DNA of 64,000 nt from Enoplolaimus lenunculus (lineage: Eukaryota; Nematoda; Enoplea; Enoplida; Thoracostomopsidae): NCBI GenBank assembly GCA_030248215.1, contig JASANG010001849.1, positions 1 through 64,000 of the forward strand, in the 5' to 3' direction. A program made the position numbers and the translations under genes. Positions within the stretch are counted from its first letter, which is position 1. Every line of letters begins with the position of its first letter. The notes beneath the pieces are model-generated. The model had not been told where the DNA came from and did not search any database. It saw nothing but the letters and a program-made list of their open reading frames with translations. Below, piece after piece: positions 35,601-47,591 of this stretch.

Positions 35601-38600
35601 CCTTATGCATAGGCGTAAAGAAAAGGTAAGTTTCTGACGATAAACCACACTGATCCAGTGTGAATCGTGTATGCTTCAACCAACGATTTTTACCAGGCCA
35701 CCAGAGCGCATGATCTGACCAATCACGTTCCACATCTGAAAAATCAAATAAATACTCAACACATAATAACACATGACGAATATTGCTAATTTTTCGAGTG
35801 TAAACACTTCCAGGCGACAGAAGCCTGTGTTGTAACTGAAAAGTTCGAAACCTTTCTCATACACTGATGCACCTGTGTTGTAACTGAAAAGTTCAAAACC
35901 TTCGTCATACACTGATGCACCAATCTAAGTATATACAAAATTGAGAGATTTTTATCCGTTATCTTCCCGACCGGAGATTGTCCCAACACTGGACTGATTT
36001 CAAAATTGTTGGCCTAATTTGGGAATTTCAAATATTCGATGTTTTGAGATCTTTTGGAACAAAATTTTTTGTCAAAAGGATTAACAATCTATATACCATT
36101 CAACGGAATTTGACGCACAGACTCCAATAGTGTAGGCCTCTGATCACTAGCACTGAAGTTATTTAGTGGTCTGATAGCAATTAAATTAACACCATTGGAC
36201 TTAGCCCGTTATGCCGTGTTAAATGGTATACACATAAATTGTTGAACTCTGTAGCAAATACAATTTCCTTTCGCGCAAGGAGACCTTAGGAGCTAGGCCA
36301 GGGATGGAATATCCCAGCAAGCCTCGGGATTTCACTGGTTTCGGTCTCGTTCATTAAAGTGTCGGTTGTTTACAAACCGAGACTAAATGCAAAAATTAAG
36401 TTTATCTTTTTGCTCATTAGCAACTACAGTCGATGACGAAAGCCTAAAATACTTTGATTTAGTTTTATCAAAACATACGTATATACCGGGTATTCGCTGG
36501 GTCGCGGTGGAGTGGGGGCGGCATCAAACGGGGGCCCACGGTTGGCAACCAGCGAAATTTCTGAATGGAGAGTTGCAGAAGTTTCAATGAAGCGTCAGCT
36601 GCACTAGCCAGTGTTTAGTTACGCCTACGTATAAATAAGCACATAGTCAAAAACAACCATATAACTAATAAACAGATCAAATATATAAGACATATGATCG
36701 AGAGAGGTGAGGGTATGTCAAATTCATGCTGATGATGTTTTCCCCAAAAAAGTGAGGAACGTAAAATTAGCCGGAGAAGAAACCATGAGTCGGAAAGGTG
36801 GATTAACCGGGGAGAAAATTTGAAGTGGTGGTGGCTTTTCGTAAGTGGGGGCCCCTACCCCCGGTAGCGAACCCCCAGATATAAATAGTTGCCTTTTCGC
36901 TTTTATACCATTTAACAATCAGCGTTAAAACAATATATATGCCGTGGGCCAATCTGCTATTAAGACCAATTACTAACTGGCCTAGGCGAATCTGCCATGA
37001 TATGTAATACCAGTGTGGCCTAGGCTAAACTGCTATTGAACTTATGGACCAATCAGATTTGGTTATTTGTACTGACGCAATACGGTTAACTAATCAGCGT
37101 TAGTTTTACATCACTGGTTTGCGAAATTTCACAATCGCAAATTGGCCTAGGCCAAACTGCTACGTACGTATTGGCTACGAGTAGCAAATTGGCCTACGAG
37201 ATATATGCATATTATGTTTTCGTGTTTTGAAACAAAGCAGTTGTACTGATGCCAAAATATCGTTTCGACAAACGCAAAAAGCATATATATTTAATAGCAT
37301 TTTGCTACATCAGGAATTTTTCAAAAATCCAAATTCGGGTTTGGAATGATCAAAGTAGATCATGAGAAACTCAAATGTAAACTTTTTAAAGATTCCCCTT
37401 TTAGGCAAATAAAAACTAAGGGTGATAACGGAAAAGACCCGAACCGAAATAACATCTCCATACAACTTCGACATGTCTACTTAACAATAAAACAGCGCCG
37501 AAGCCGATAGGGCTGAGGACTACCCCGAAACTCCAGCGTGGGAACCCCCAAACTCGCGCGCGAAACACCAAGCCATACGTACGCATTTTAAAACTCCTGC
37601 GGTTTTTGTTTCAACCGGTTAAGGTGGGGCCATTAGGGGCGGCCCCCCAAAAAAAGAGTATGGGGTGAGGCTGCCCCGGCCCTGAATAAAAATATTTCAG
37701 TACGTAAGATACACACTGACAATTAAAATTCTGCAAATTTAAACTTCCCTGCTTACAAATTTTGCTCATATGTACGTATACGCACCCTATTGGTCGTAGT
37801 AGCGTAGCAAGCACTTTTTTCCAGTTTAACTTGCGTATAACAAACCCACGCCACAATACCCAACGAAACGAGGGTATATGCTGGGTAAAATGCTCCCGGC
37901 TGCAAACAGCATGTAACACAAACACAAACACATATATCCATAAACATCGTACTACACATATATACACAGCGAGTATATAATTTTTGGCAGTTCCAACGTG
38001 CAACAAAACCAGTGCGCTTACATATGTACGTAATTATATCAATCTCATATAAAAATCCTACACAGTTAATAAGCATAAAACAATATTTAAATCTTTAGTC
38101 ATCAGTCTTGGCCCAAATTATTTAAGTTTTCTCGAGACGGGCCCTTGGAAGCACACTCAGAAGCGAGTCAAAACAAACACTTAAATATTTTAAACCGAAC
38201 CAAAGGCAACAATGAAATGCCAGAAGTCTCGGTATACATTTATATATAATTTGCCCATTGGAAATGTTGCATATATGTACGTACGTATATGTACCTATGA
38301 CCGCGGTGTATTTGACCAACCAGGACGTTGATAAAGTTTTTGGCCCTAAAAGCGGTATCATAGATGAAATTGAGAAGACCTGTCGCGTGCTAATTTCAAA
38401 TAAGCGGCTTTTCTATACGCATTCCATAGTTTTTGAATTTTTTAAATTTGGGCAAAACTTAGGATTAAAATTTGGTTTTGGCCTCAAATTGGTGTCGACT
38501 AAATCAGAATCAAGTACGCAAACATTAACAAAGGTGTATTATAGGGATTTTATCTCAACCATGGTTAAGTTCCAGCTAACGGCAGACCCAAATAATGTGC

Positions 38601-41600
38601 AGGTCAAACAAAATTTTCGACGGTTCACAACTTTGGTGAACTCGTGTTCACATCATCTACAGTTTTACAGATTTCAGATTTTGGCATGACTTAGGGTTAT
38701 GATAAGAGTGTACAATAGTAAAAGCTTTCGTATACTACATTTTGAAAGTTTAAAAATGAGTTCTAGCTTTAACTCAGGTTATGTTAATTTAATAAACTCT
38801 AATTGGCTCGGACTAACTGAACTACAATTTTGATACCTACATATTTTCAATGTTCCTAACAAGTTTTGGCTAAACTTATTTTTTCAATGTATAAAGGTAT
38901 ATATCAACAAAATAATACTACATATACATCAGGGTGCAACCAGAATTACAATTTACCGGAACCGGAACCGGAATTTGAAAATTTTACCGGAACCGGAACC
39001 GGAAAGTGAAAAATGCATTTCACCAAAAATTTCATTTTAATCTTATTTTTTGCTCTATTATTTGTGAAATAACCTTAGTCGAACATAGGTTTTATTTTAT
39101 TTGTTGTATTTTAGATTTTCATCATCGACTGAAGTGAAATCCACCACCAATGGCTTATATTCGGAGTACAAGTGGCTTTCAAAAGACATTCTTAAAAATT
39201 AACAAAGTTAAGAAAACGGCCAAATTATAATACCGGAATTTTTAAATCCGGTAAAAATTTACCGGAACCGGAACCGGAAGGTGAAAAAATGCCGGAACCG
39301 GAACCGGAACCGGAATTCCGGTTGCACCCTGATATACATATACACGTACGTACATAAAAAATTCTATTAATAACATGAAAAGCGAAATCGCGGCAGCCTT
39401 CTTACAAAATTAATCTCTGCCAGCAGTCAAATTTTTAAATATATTACAAAGCTAAACATATATACCATACAACAGTCGCGGTTCATACCTTACGCAAAAG
39501 ACAGATACGTAGGTAACTAAATAATACATACGATGTACGTACATACGATCAGGGTTGTTGGCCGGAAAAATTACCGGAAAAAATGGTTTTTTCCATTTTT
39601 CTTACGATCAGGGTTGTTGGCCGGAATAAATAACCGGAAAAAAATGGTTTTTTCCATTTTTTTAATTTTTTTCCGAGGGGGTGGAGAAATGGAAAAAATG
39701 GAAAAATATTATACGATTCTTAAATATAATTTGCAACTAAATATGATATAAACGTTTCTAGATGACACGTAACTAAATTACACGCAACACATTAACAGTG
39801 ACCGAGCGTATATGTCCACCAGGACACATTATAGGTCCGAAACGAGCGAAAATTGCTACTGCAACATAAGAATATATAAATGAATTTCAGAATTGAAGCT
39901 CTGCCGCGAGATTCAATGTAAAACTACGTACGCATCTTGTTCGGTTCGCTCACCAGGTTTCGTCGGCAGTGGAGCCAAATTTACGCTCAAATTTGAAAAC
40001 TTGCTTTTACCGTATAATTTAACACAAGAACACGTCGAGCTTAAACCTTGCTTTGCTCGCGAGGTTGCAGCTATCGACAGGCTTTGATGTCAGAAAAAAC
40101 CCAAACGAGTCTCGGGATTTAATACGTATATACTTACAAAAACAAGTATGACTTGTTTAGCTCGCTCCACTCATAAGTTTCTGATGTTTAGATGACCTCC
40201 TCTGATTATTCCACGAAAAAACATTAATTTTTAAAAAATTCTAATTTTAAGGTGTCAAATTCCTTCATTGGACTCAAAATTTTTCGTCTAAAGATTTGAC
40301 AAATTATATACCATTTGACACAGGTTGCGAAGCTAAGACGAATACTGTTAAATGTTTCTTAATCAGACCAGTGGCTAACGAGTTATTGTCAAATAGCTAA
40401 ATTTGGCGTCGAACAATGTTCGAGGAAGTGCGCCAAATCAGTTATTTGACAACTCGTTACGCAGACTTCTGACTACAGAAAGTTTAACGCCACTCGACTC
40501 AGCTCTGCAAACTGCGTCAAATGATATATAATTTGTCCAACTTTTCGTAAAAACCTTTTTGTGAAGTGGTCGAACTTATGTCCTTAAAAATAGAATTTTT
40601 CAAAAATTCAGATTTGTGCATGGGATGATCAGGGGATGTCATCAGAAGCTCATATATGCAAAAAAATTTAAAATGTAAGCATTTTTGGGCAAACGCCGGC
40701 TAAGGGTGGGATAACAGATCACTCAAACAAAGAATGAATTTTTTCCATTATTTTCCAGTCTTAATTTTTTTCAGAAAAAAACAACCCTGCATACGATTGT
40801 GCTTGTGGTGGTGGGAGACAAGTAACAACCAGAACTAATTTGCTTATGTTTTGAACTGGCTTCAGACTATAATTTTATTATACAACATTTCCATATATTC
40901 CAATCAGTAAATAGCAAAGGAGCCAACACTGAACTACGTATATAATTTCCTAGTAACAAAAACGTACTCACGGATAAAACAGAGCCAAACGCTTGGCTGT
41001 TATAGCCCAAATATGCAAAATGCCAACGGATACTAAAACTACCGCGACGGATACTGTAATACAAACTGATTCTTCTACCGCAACTGGATAGTGAAAGATA
41101 TTCTCACCATTAATCTGCGGGATAATCTGACCTCTAAATTTAACATGTTCTGCTTTTTGAAGCGACACTTTATATTTTGTGCTCAAGGGTCGATAGGTGG
41201 ATGTCTGTCCTTTCTGCAAAAATCTGGGGAACTGCTAATCCGATTTTGATAAACTTTTTTGTTTGAAAGCTTTTTATGTTGAAGTGTACACTTCGCAGTG
41301 GGTTCTAACATTCTACGCCGTTTATTAGACAAAGGCTAAAAAAGTTTTTGGGCTCGAGGAATCTGAGTACGTAAATTGTTGGGAAACCTTTAAAATCGAT
41401 AAATAGTTAGGTACAACACTAAATAGTTAGCATAGTAGCTATGCGAACTATGACAATTGAGTTGAGGAATAACGAACGCATCATTTTTATAAGCGTTGGT
41501 ACCATTTTGAATAGGAAACACCTTAATATGTCGTTCAAATATTTCTACCACGGTACCAGTAGCAGCAGGAACTAGATTTTGCAGAAATAGGAATTTAATT

Positions 41601-42857
41601 TTTTACAGCAACAGGAACCAGAATTTAAAATAATTTTAAACACCGAAATACTGTTTTATTTTTAGAAAACTGGCCAAAAACGTGCGTTTAGCGAGTTTTT
41701 CGCCATTTCTTCTTCGTTATCATCAATCTAACAAAATCGCTTATCAAATATTTTAATTAATCTAACATCTTATTACCTTAGAACAAAGAGTAAAGGAATT
41801 CATCTCGAACTAATAATTAATATAGCAGCTACAAATTTTTTAAACTTTAAATGATTCAGCACAACGCAGTAAAAATTCCGATTTTTGCGTTCTACGATGC
41901 CGGGACAGGAATAGATTTTTGCAGGAATTCCGGCGGAATCCAGTTTCTATATTTGCAAATTAGTAGGATACTCGCTAACTAGCGTATAAACACTATTCCC
42001 ATTATTGCATCTGAGCATCAGTAACTGAGACGAGTTTCGCCAATACGTGTAGTTCTACTACCATTGGTTTGCAAGATTCGCTCATTTAAAATTACCTCAA
42101 GACCCACGTAAAGAATATATAATCATACTAATTACGGGATGTTGAATCAGAACCGGAATTCTTTTTGCACTACTGCCAAAATCGTGACAAAGAAAAACAT
42201 GAAAACAGATTCAGATATGTAAGGGCCAGAAAGTGTAGGGGCCGGGGCCAAAATAGCAGGCAATTTACGAAAATTTTTTACTGTCTCACTCGTATCCCAT
42301 TGTTGTCTATAAAAATTAATTCAAACAGCGATTTTAATATCAGCGCATTGATTTCGAAACCACATCGTATGTTACGTTGACACTTCAAACGATTTATCTC
42401 GTTTTCCATAATTGTGAATATCTAGTTTTCGAGCGTTTTTATGAAATGGGGTTTTTATTATAGCAAGTAATAATCTTAGCCCGGGCCCCGGCAAAAATCC
42501 TCGCCCCGGGACAGCTCAAGTACTTATTATAACGGATAACGAAACAAAACATATATACACCAACACACAGAATATGGCAAAATAAAGTTCTGTGAAAGAC
42601 ATTTTAACAAGATATACAGTTGCGCCTATTCAATCAACGTGCTTGATGTATATCCAGCTGCATCGTTTAGAATTCGACAAATTCATTCATTAAAACAAAA
42701 CAACAAGTAACTTACTGACTTCTTCAACCAATTTTAACATGAGACCTCCAATATGCATGTCGCCGCGAACGCGAACCCCTTTTTGAATGTTGAGGTCGGT
42801 TACCAATATTTTGATAACCCATGTTCCTTCGGCAACGCTCTGGCCGTCCGACAACAT
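26691..42857 (-). CDS. Kindlin (UNC-112 / FERMT family), 14 exons
   Basis: Exons in transcript order: 42857-42716, 35735-35602, 34211-34112, 33912-33473, 33154-32952, 32075-31973, 31436-31329, 30768-30590, 29909-29782, 29338-29232, 28674-28462, 28150-28004, 27311-27132, 26819-26691. All phases agree, giving about 770 residues; the family is usually about 680-720. It binds integrin beta tails and activates integrins at cell-matrix adhesions. F0 is exons 1-2 ([29 protein letters not shown]), F1 exons 3-6 ([16 protein letters not shown]), PH within F2 exons 9-10 ([20 protein letters not shown]), and F3 exons 12-14 (HEFIGGYIF). The extra length is a proline- and glycine-rich F1 loop in exon 4. 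In F3 the integrin-contact pair written QW in vertebrate kindlins is Arg699-Trp700 ([10 protein letters not shown]). The C-terminus ends [12 protein letters not shown] instead of the usual short LTGGW-type end. Confidence 0.93.
34310..35213 (-). mobile_element. 5'-truncated LINE, CR1/jockey-type reverse transcriptase
   Basis: Minus-strand reading shows reverse transcriptase motifs in order: [18 protein letters not shown] (motif A, catalytic Asp), [20 protein letters not shown] (motif B), and [11 protein letters not shown] (motif C, the FADD catalytic pair). A +1-type frame change near 34690 moves the frame. Beyond it, sequence typical of the thumb and C-terminal region continues: [38 protein letters not shown], with a stop near 34312. 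Everything before motif A is missing, including the endonuclease, so this is the common 5'-truncated form and is dead. It sits in the kindlin intron between exons 2 and 3, in the same orientation as the gene. Confidence 0.9.
35824..35919 (+). repeat. Tandem duplication, 2 x 48 bp
   Basis: CCTGTGTTGTAACTGAAAAG...ACTGATGCA occurs at 35824 and again at 35872 with two or three differences. It lies in the large kindlin intron 1, close to exon 2. Confidence 0.75.
36487..36890 (+). repeat. Dispersed repeat, paired with 51210-51600
   Basis: Shares with 51210-51600, in reverse orientation, the blocks GCACTAGCCAGTGT, AGTTACGCCTACGTAT, AAATAAGCACAT, AAGTGAGGAACGTAAAATTA and CCCGGTAGCGAACC. It is about 400 bp and has no recognised coding sequence. 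Probably a DNA-transposon derivative; termini not resolved. Confidence 0.6.
36952..37199. repeat. Repeat region built on TGGCCTAGGC...CTGCTA
   Basis: The motif TGGCCTAGGCNAAWCTGCYA occurs at least three times, and the outer ends GGGCCAATCTGCTA and TAGCAAATTGGCCTA are inverted repeats. Likely a small decayed inverted-repeat element in kindlin intron 1. About 37495-37700, just beyond, is unusually G/C-rich but otherwise unexplained. Confidence 0.5.
38930..39331 (+). mobile_element. hAT-type MITE, CAGGGTGCAACC family, young copy
   Basis: 402 bp, ends CAGGGTGCAACCAGAATTAC and AATTCCGGTTGCACCCTG, with a perfect 8-bp target duplication ATATACAT (38922-38929 and 39332-39339). ACCGGAACCGGAACCGG runs flank a middle that holds a 3' splice-site-like TTGTATTTTAG followed by a short frame reading [16 protein letters not shown] and a stop. 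The same frame is kept at 55821-56205, so it is probably the last exon of the parent transposase retained after internal deletion. In kindlin intron 1. Confidence 0.9.
39550..40789. mobile_element. hAT-type element, CAGGGTTGTT family, copy 2 (1.24 kb)
   Basis: Ends CAGGGTTGTTGGCCGG and AAAAACAACCCTG with a perfect 8-bp target duplication CATACGAT (39542-39549 and 40790-40797). The left end is present twice: a second CAGGGTTGTTGGCCGG starts at 39609, 59 bases on, again preceded by TACGAT. The right part has the GAGAAGCTCAAAT block shared with 23875-24457, in the opposite orientation. The interior is twice the length of copy 1, but I recognise no transposase domain. In kindlin intron 1. Confidence 0.85.
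40972..41213 (-). CDS. Unassigned exon-like ORF with one membrane helix
   Basis: On the minus strand a TTTTTGCAG acceptor precedes, and a GTGAGT donor follows, an open frame of 80 codons (starting phase 0, ending phase 2). It contains the polar stretch [10 protein letters not shown], then [18 protein letters not shown], then a hydrophobic run of about 23 residues ([20 protein letters not shown]). It cannot be a kindlin exon: the phases do not fit between kindlin exons 1 and 2 and kindlins have no membrane span. The pattern FRG...NGE...YP before a helix faintly recalls anoctamin-type membrane proteins, but no other exon of such a gene was found nearby. It may be part of a gene nested in kindlin intron 1, or chance. 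Confidence 0.3.
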
Positions 42858-43415
42858 TCTGTGAAATTATATATAATGTGTAAGTTATACGTATATAACC
42901 CTTATAAATTAAAGACGTTATATTTTATAAGTTACGCCACGAACGCGCACCACAAGATTCTACATAACCAAAAACATACTCAATTAAAAAACTGGTTGCT
43001 ACCAATAATTTGTTACAATGTACAATTTTGCTCATAACAAACAGTCAGATTGCTTGAAATTTCGTGAAAGTCCATAGACTAGGGAACGGTGATTATAGCG
43101 TACAATGGTCAGCGGTTACGAGTTGATCGGCTTATACGTGACACATGCATATAATACAGATGAATGACATTAACGGTGGACTGGGTGCGACCAGACGTGC
43201 ATTAATTTAATGCTTACATTCCGCCTCCGTACCGATAACTATTTTTAGCTCCACAAAAATTCGATCTTTGTATCTATATAAGTTATACTTCTTGCACTTT
43301 TAGTACTCAAGTTAGCAGCCGTAACTTCAACTTCCAGGGAAACGACAAATTTCGTGTTTTAGTTGGAGTTTCATAATTTCATAAACTGTCGTTTTTAAAA
43401 ATGTTGATGTTTGTT

Positions 43416-43495
43416 GCACTTTGAGGCCGCGCAATCAAAAATCATTATCACTGTCGCACTTTGAGGCCGCTCAATCAAAAATCATTATCACTGTC
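43416..43495 (+). repeat. Tandem duplication, 2 x 40 bp, upstream of kindlin
   Basis: GCACTTTGAGGCCGCGCAAT...ATTATCACTGTC is repeated at 43456 with a single G/T difference. It is about 560 bases before the kindlin start codon, so it falls in the presumptive promoter or 5' UTR region. Confidence 0.8.
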
Positions 43496-43877
43496 CTACG
43501 ACAGACCCGTAATCAAAAAACGTACGTAATTTCTCCAAACCAGAACCCCGTATTTTCTTAGATTCCTGGCTACGACCATAGCGAATTTACCCATTAGTAG
43601 GGTGCTCAGTGTCTCACAGATTTCTTTCAAATTTTTGTTAGTCGATTGCAATTATGTGCCTTAGGCTTTCGCTCCCAAATATAGTTTTCGACCCTATAGC
43701 CCTCATTCAAAAGCTCTATATTAACGTTAAATGTTGATAAAAAATTTTAAGTGAAAGAACTCATACGTAGTAACTGTTGTGGTTACTAATTTTACTTTCT
43801 GTCGTTTTAAGAAAATGAAATTGAAGAAATAATTCTACTTTTTGGCAGAAAGAGTTTTAAAATTGCACATTTCCGAT

Positions 43878-44261
43878 CAGGGCTAATACTAAATATGTTA
43901 TTGCTCACAAGAAATTCCTGCAAAAATTCAATTCATGTTCCTGATTTTGCATTCAAAAATGCAGGAACCGGATGGTTTTACGGTTTTGTGGCAAATTAAA
44001 ATAATCATTCAAATAGTGGAAAGTTTGTCTTTGAAACAAAATTTTTGAAATGAGTGTTTTTGCAAATGGTTCTATTTTTAATAAACTCTTTCTGATGTGT
44101 TTTTGCAAAACTAGGTAATAAAATAGCTAAAAATCCGATTAAGCCATTGTTGGCAAGTTTTCTAGAAAGTCCAGTAAATTATTACAAATTCCGGTTTCTG
44201 TTCCTGCGAAGAATTTTAATTCCTGCTCCTATTCCGATAGAAGTTAGTTCCGGCTGCCCTG
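43878..44261. mobile_element. Decayed hAT-like relic (CAGGGC...GCCCTG)
   Basis: Begins CAGGGCTAATAC and ends AGTTCCGGCTGCCCTG, with inner GCAGGAACCGGATGG and mirrored CCGGTTTCTGTTCCTGC. It resembles the CCGGAACC-rich hAT family but is strongly diverged, and the flanking 8-mers do not match. Confidence 0.4.
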
Positions 44262-45387
44262 GTTATAGGCCTATCTCATTAACGATGTCCGACTTGCAAA
44301 ATTACGGAATTTTGTGTTCGGGAACTAAAATAAACCATCTTGTTACGCTAGCAAAAATGTGCTGAGTTGTAATCATCACGGCTTCCTTCCCAAATAAATA
44401 GTCCACTATTTCAGCACTTTTTGAATATATGCCTAACTCGATGACTTAGATCGATACAGGTTGAAATGTTGACGTGGTTTACATATTCATGTACAGAAAG
44501 CTGTTGACTCTGTAGCTCATTCTAAGTTATTTTGCGAACGTGAAAAATATGACAACTGAGAAAACTTACTGAAACTTATTAAAAAATTTTCACTAAATCG
44601 TTGGTTGCGCGTTACATAAGGTTTTTGACAGAAATAAATTGAAAATATCGAAAGAAGGCTTACTGGTAATGGGCATGGTCTTCGAACGTGTCCTATAAAG
44701 AACGCCTTATAAAGTGCAACTTGAAACTATAATTACGCCTTATACACTTATACTGGTTTAATTATGCTATAGCTCACCAAACTGGTCGTCTTATCTCTCG
44801 TCTGATATTACTGTACTTGAAAAGGTTCAAAAGTATTTTACCAATAGGTTGTTTACCAGACGAAGATAGCTGAAGTCCATTTACCTAGATCGACTACGTA
44901 AACTCAACCTTGAAACTGTGCCTCGAATTTGTCAAAACCGTACTTTACGATGAAAACCATTCTTTATAGAACTGTAAAAATTTATCTCACACAAGCCACT
45001 AGCTAACTATTTATATGACAAAAGCCCAAGAGGAACAAAGCGGAATATTGAGGTCAAATTTTAAATTTTATCAGTTAGTGGTTATCGTGAAATTAACAAT
45101 GCTTTGTGTAAAAAGTCGATAGATAGTCGAAAAAAAGAGTGTTGAGGACACGGGTCTAAAGCTAATAGTCGGAACACTAAAACGATTGTACAAAAATACT
45201 GGTGTAGACATTTTTGTTTCTATGTTAACCTGATGAATTTCTGGCACATATCCGATATCTATCACAAAGGTGCATACGGTACATTCGTTACGTTTCTATG
45301 CCCGTTCTAGAAATACCGCAAATTCCCGCATTTTATGATGATTATTCTCATCCTTTAGCATTTGCATAATGCATGTATTAAGATTAT

Positions 45388-45773
45388 CAGGGAGCAACGG
45401 GAATTCCGGTTCCGATAGGGAAATCGGTATTTTTCACTATCCGGTTTGGTAATAAACTGAATATTTTTTCACTTGAATTTTCCGGTATTTTCGATTGGAA
45501 AATTTTTCTCGTTCGAAAATTTAAGAAAATGGCAATTTTTTAAAATTGTCTGAGCGTATATTGCCAAAGTTTTCACTTTGTGCCGTACTCCTTATTTTAT
45601 CATACGTTTCCATATAAGTACTGCATTTAATTCGGAATTTTGACATCCTAAATGCTGGTTTTACACCGTTTAAAAGCTATAAAATATTAACGTAAAATAT
45701 GAATTTTTCGGTAACAAGTATTTTTTGTTTACCGGTTCCGGTGTCGGTATTTTATAATTTCGTTTTCACCCTG
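45388..45773. mobile_element. Decayed hAT-like relic (CAGGGAGCAACGGG)
   Basis: Begins CAGGGAGCAACGGGAATTCC and ends GTTTTCACCCTG. Near both ends are CCGGTTCCG-type tracts as in the CAGGGTGCAACC family, and its length (386 bp) is similar. No target duplication remains visible. Confidence 0.5.
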
Positions 45774-46849
45774 ATATTAAATTTTTGAATTCTGAAGCTA
45801 TGGTTCTAAGCGATTTTTATTGGAAACGATTTGCAGGCGTGTATTTGCTTTTTAAAGCCCATCTGTACGTCTACCGTCCGACGTCCATTCATTTATTAGC
45901 ACCCAAAGATTACGCTGTCCCGCTGAATAAATATCATATGATATTCGTAGAAATTTTGAAATATCATACGATATTCGCATATTAAATGTCCCGCAGCGTC
46001 ACTAGACATTCTGACTCTTGTACGCATTTAACATTTGACAGAGGTGGTTGGTAAACTAATTTCATAAGTATGATATTCCGGATTTGTCTGTTCACCCGAT
46101 GTAAGGTACCTAATGCGTCATCCACTTTATCTTGCGCCCGCGTTGTGGAAAATGAGACGGTGTAAACCCCAAATGGAAAATTGTAAAAGTTTAATTTTTA
46201 ATAGTAATAGGAAATTGAAAAATTGTTTTAAAATTTAAAATTTTAATTTACCAATACGGTTCTAAAGTTGTCCCGTATTAGTAAATTGTAGTTCAAGATT
46301 CTTATCATATTACTAGTACTGTCACTGTAAATTGACCTCAGAGGTCAATTAAAATCACAAAATTTCAAATACATGAGTTGATTTATTTAATTTTATAATA
46401 ATAATCGACGGCAGGGTAAATTGAAATTTTAGACGTAGATGATTATATTTACCCTATTTTCGAATAAATTTTCAATAATTTAAACGTACATCCGTCGAGT
46501 GATATCGACAGCGACGCGGATCGTTTAAGCGAATCGACTTAGCGTACAGAGCAGTTTGCGCAAAAAATTCTAATGAAAATCACGAAGCGAACTCTATTTT
46601 AAGCACAAACAAACGTAAAAATCAGACGCATCGTCGAGCACGCGGATTGGCCTATACAAAACGCGAGTGTGTTAGCAATAAAATCTTCTTAGGCCAATTT
46701 CCCAGGTTTATGTTGCATCCTAATTACTATGCAAATTAAATTAAAGCATCTATTGTTTAAAACTGGTCATATCAAAAAATCGTGGAGCCATTGAGATAGC
46801 ACCATGCCTATATCACTATCTGCGTCAGCTGGAACCTTCTGTAAAGCAT

Positions 46850-47591
46850 TTGATTGCCTGGTCTGACACTTGTACTGGACGAAATAGTAATCAGTACATT
46901 GCTGCTTGCGTTCTTTCGGCCATCGAACGTTTGCCCATCGAAATTATCGACCAAAAGTTTCTTGAAAGTGGACATTCTTATATGTCATGTGCCACCATGT
47001 ATTCAAATATTGAATATGCTTCACGTGACGTCATAATCAACGTACCGACGCATTGGGTCAATGTTATAAACTTGCTCGTCCTTCCATCAAGTTTATTGTC
47101 AATCATTTACAGTTTTTCCATTTTTATGACTTCAAGCACCTAGCTGCTGCTTTTTTTGCCAATAAGCGTCCAGATATAGCTTTCTGGAAAACAAGACATT
47201 TCAAATTCGACGCTTATTCGTCGAATACAATTCAACACCGATCAGGATTTGACATGCCGATCCAAACCCATCAGCTATACAGAAAAACAACACGGCATTC
47301 CCAGTCACGCAACCTCCGCCCTATTTACCACAAGCAATTCCCAAATTCAAATGAAAAAAGCAAAACTTGATGAAGCTATGCCATTCCATACCTGTTCCGC
47401 AGGATTACTGGAATTTCTACGAGCGATTAACTACAATGTCTGGTCCAAATGATGACCAATCAAGCGAAAGTGGAGAGTCAGATAAGTCCTCACCGCAGGA
47501 AAACGAGTCATCCTCCTCAGATTCGGAGGGCTCTTCAAGTAATGATGATGGTGAACGAGCAACACCAAGCACGTCAAAGAAAAACTCCTGA
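46850..47591 (+). pseudogene. Broken element-like ORF remnant
   Basis: The stretch 46850-47143 reads AWSDTCTGRNSNQYIAACV, then QKFLESGHSYMSCATMYS. This resembles a domain common in uncharacterised, transposon-associated invertebrate proteins (I think of the DUF7869 type, from memory only). Overlapping frames further on contain FKHLAAAFFANKRP (47053-47370) and a serine- and acid-rich tail (DDQSSESGESDKSS, to 47591). The match is not carried by one frame, so the region is broken, with at least two interruptions. It is more likely a relic of a mobile-element protein than a host gene. Uncertain assignment. Confidence 0.4.

Larger units (their letters stand above)
42858..46849. other. Intergenic, 5' flank of kindlin; decayed repeats
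   Basis: The kindlin promoter must lie here, reading leftwards, but no TATA or initiator element stands out. The rest is AT-rich with decayed hAT-like elements listed separately. Confidence 0.45.

Noticed and set aside
37753-38006. Cysteine- and valine-rich minus-strand ORFs with splice-like borders
   Set aside because: Two overlapping frames are equally open, largely from ACACATATAT-type low complexity. No domain recognised and no consistent link to the 40972-41213 block.
38258-38689. 143-residue + strand ORF
   Set aside because: It begins in TACGTA-rich low-complexity sequence, is antisense within kindlin intron 1, and resembles no family. Its middle is compositionally odd and probably chance.
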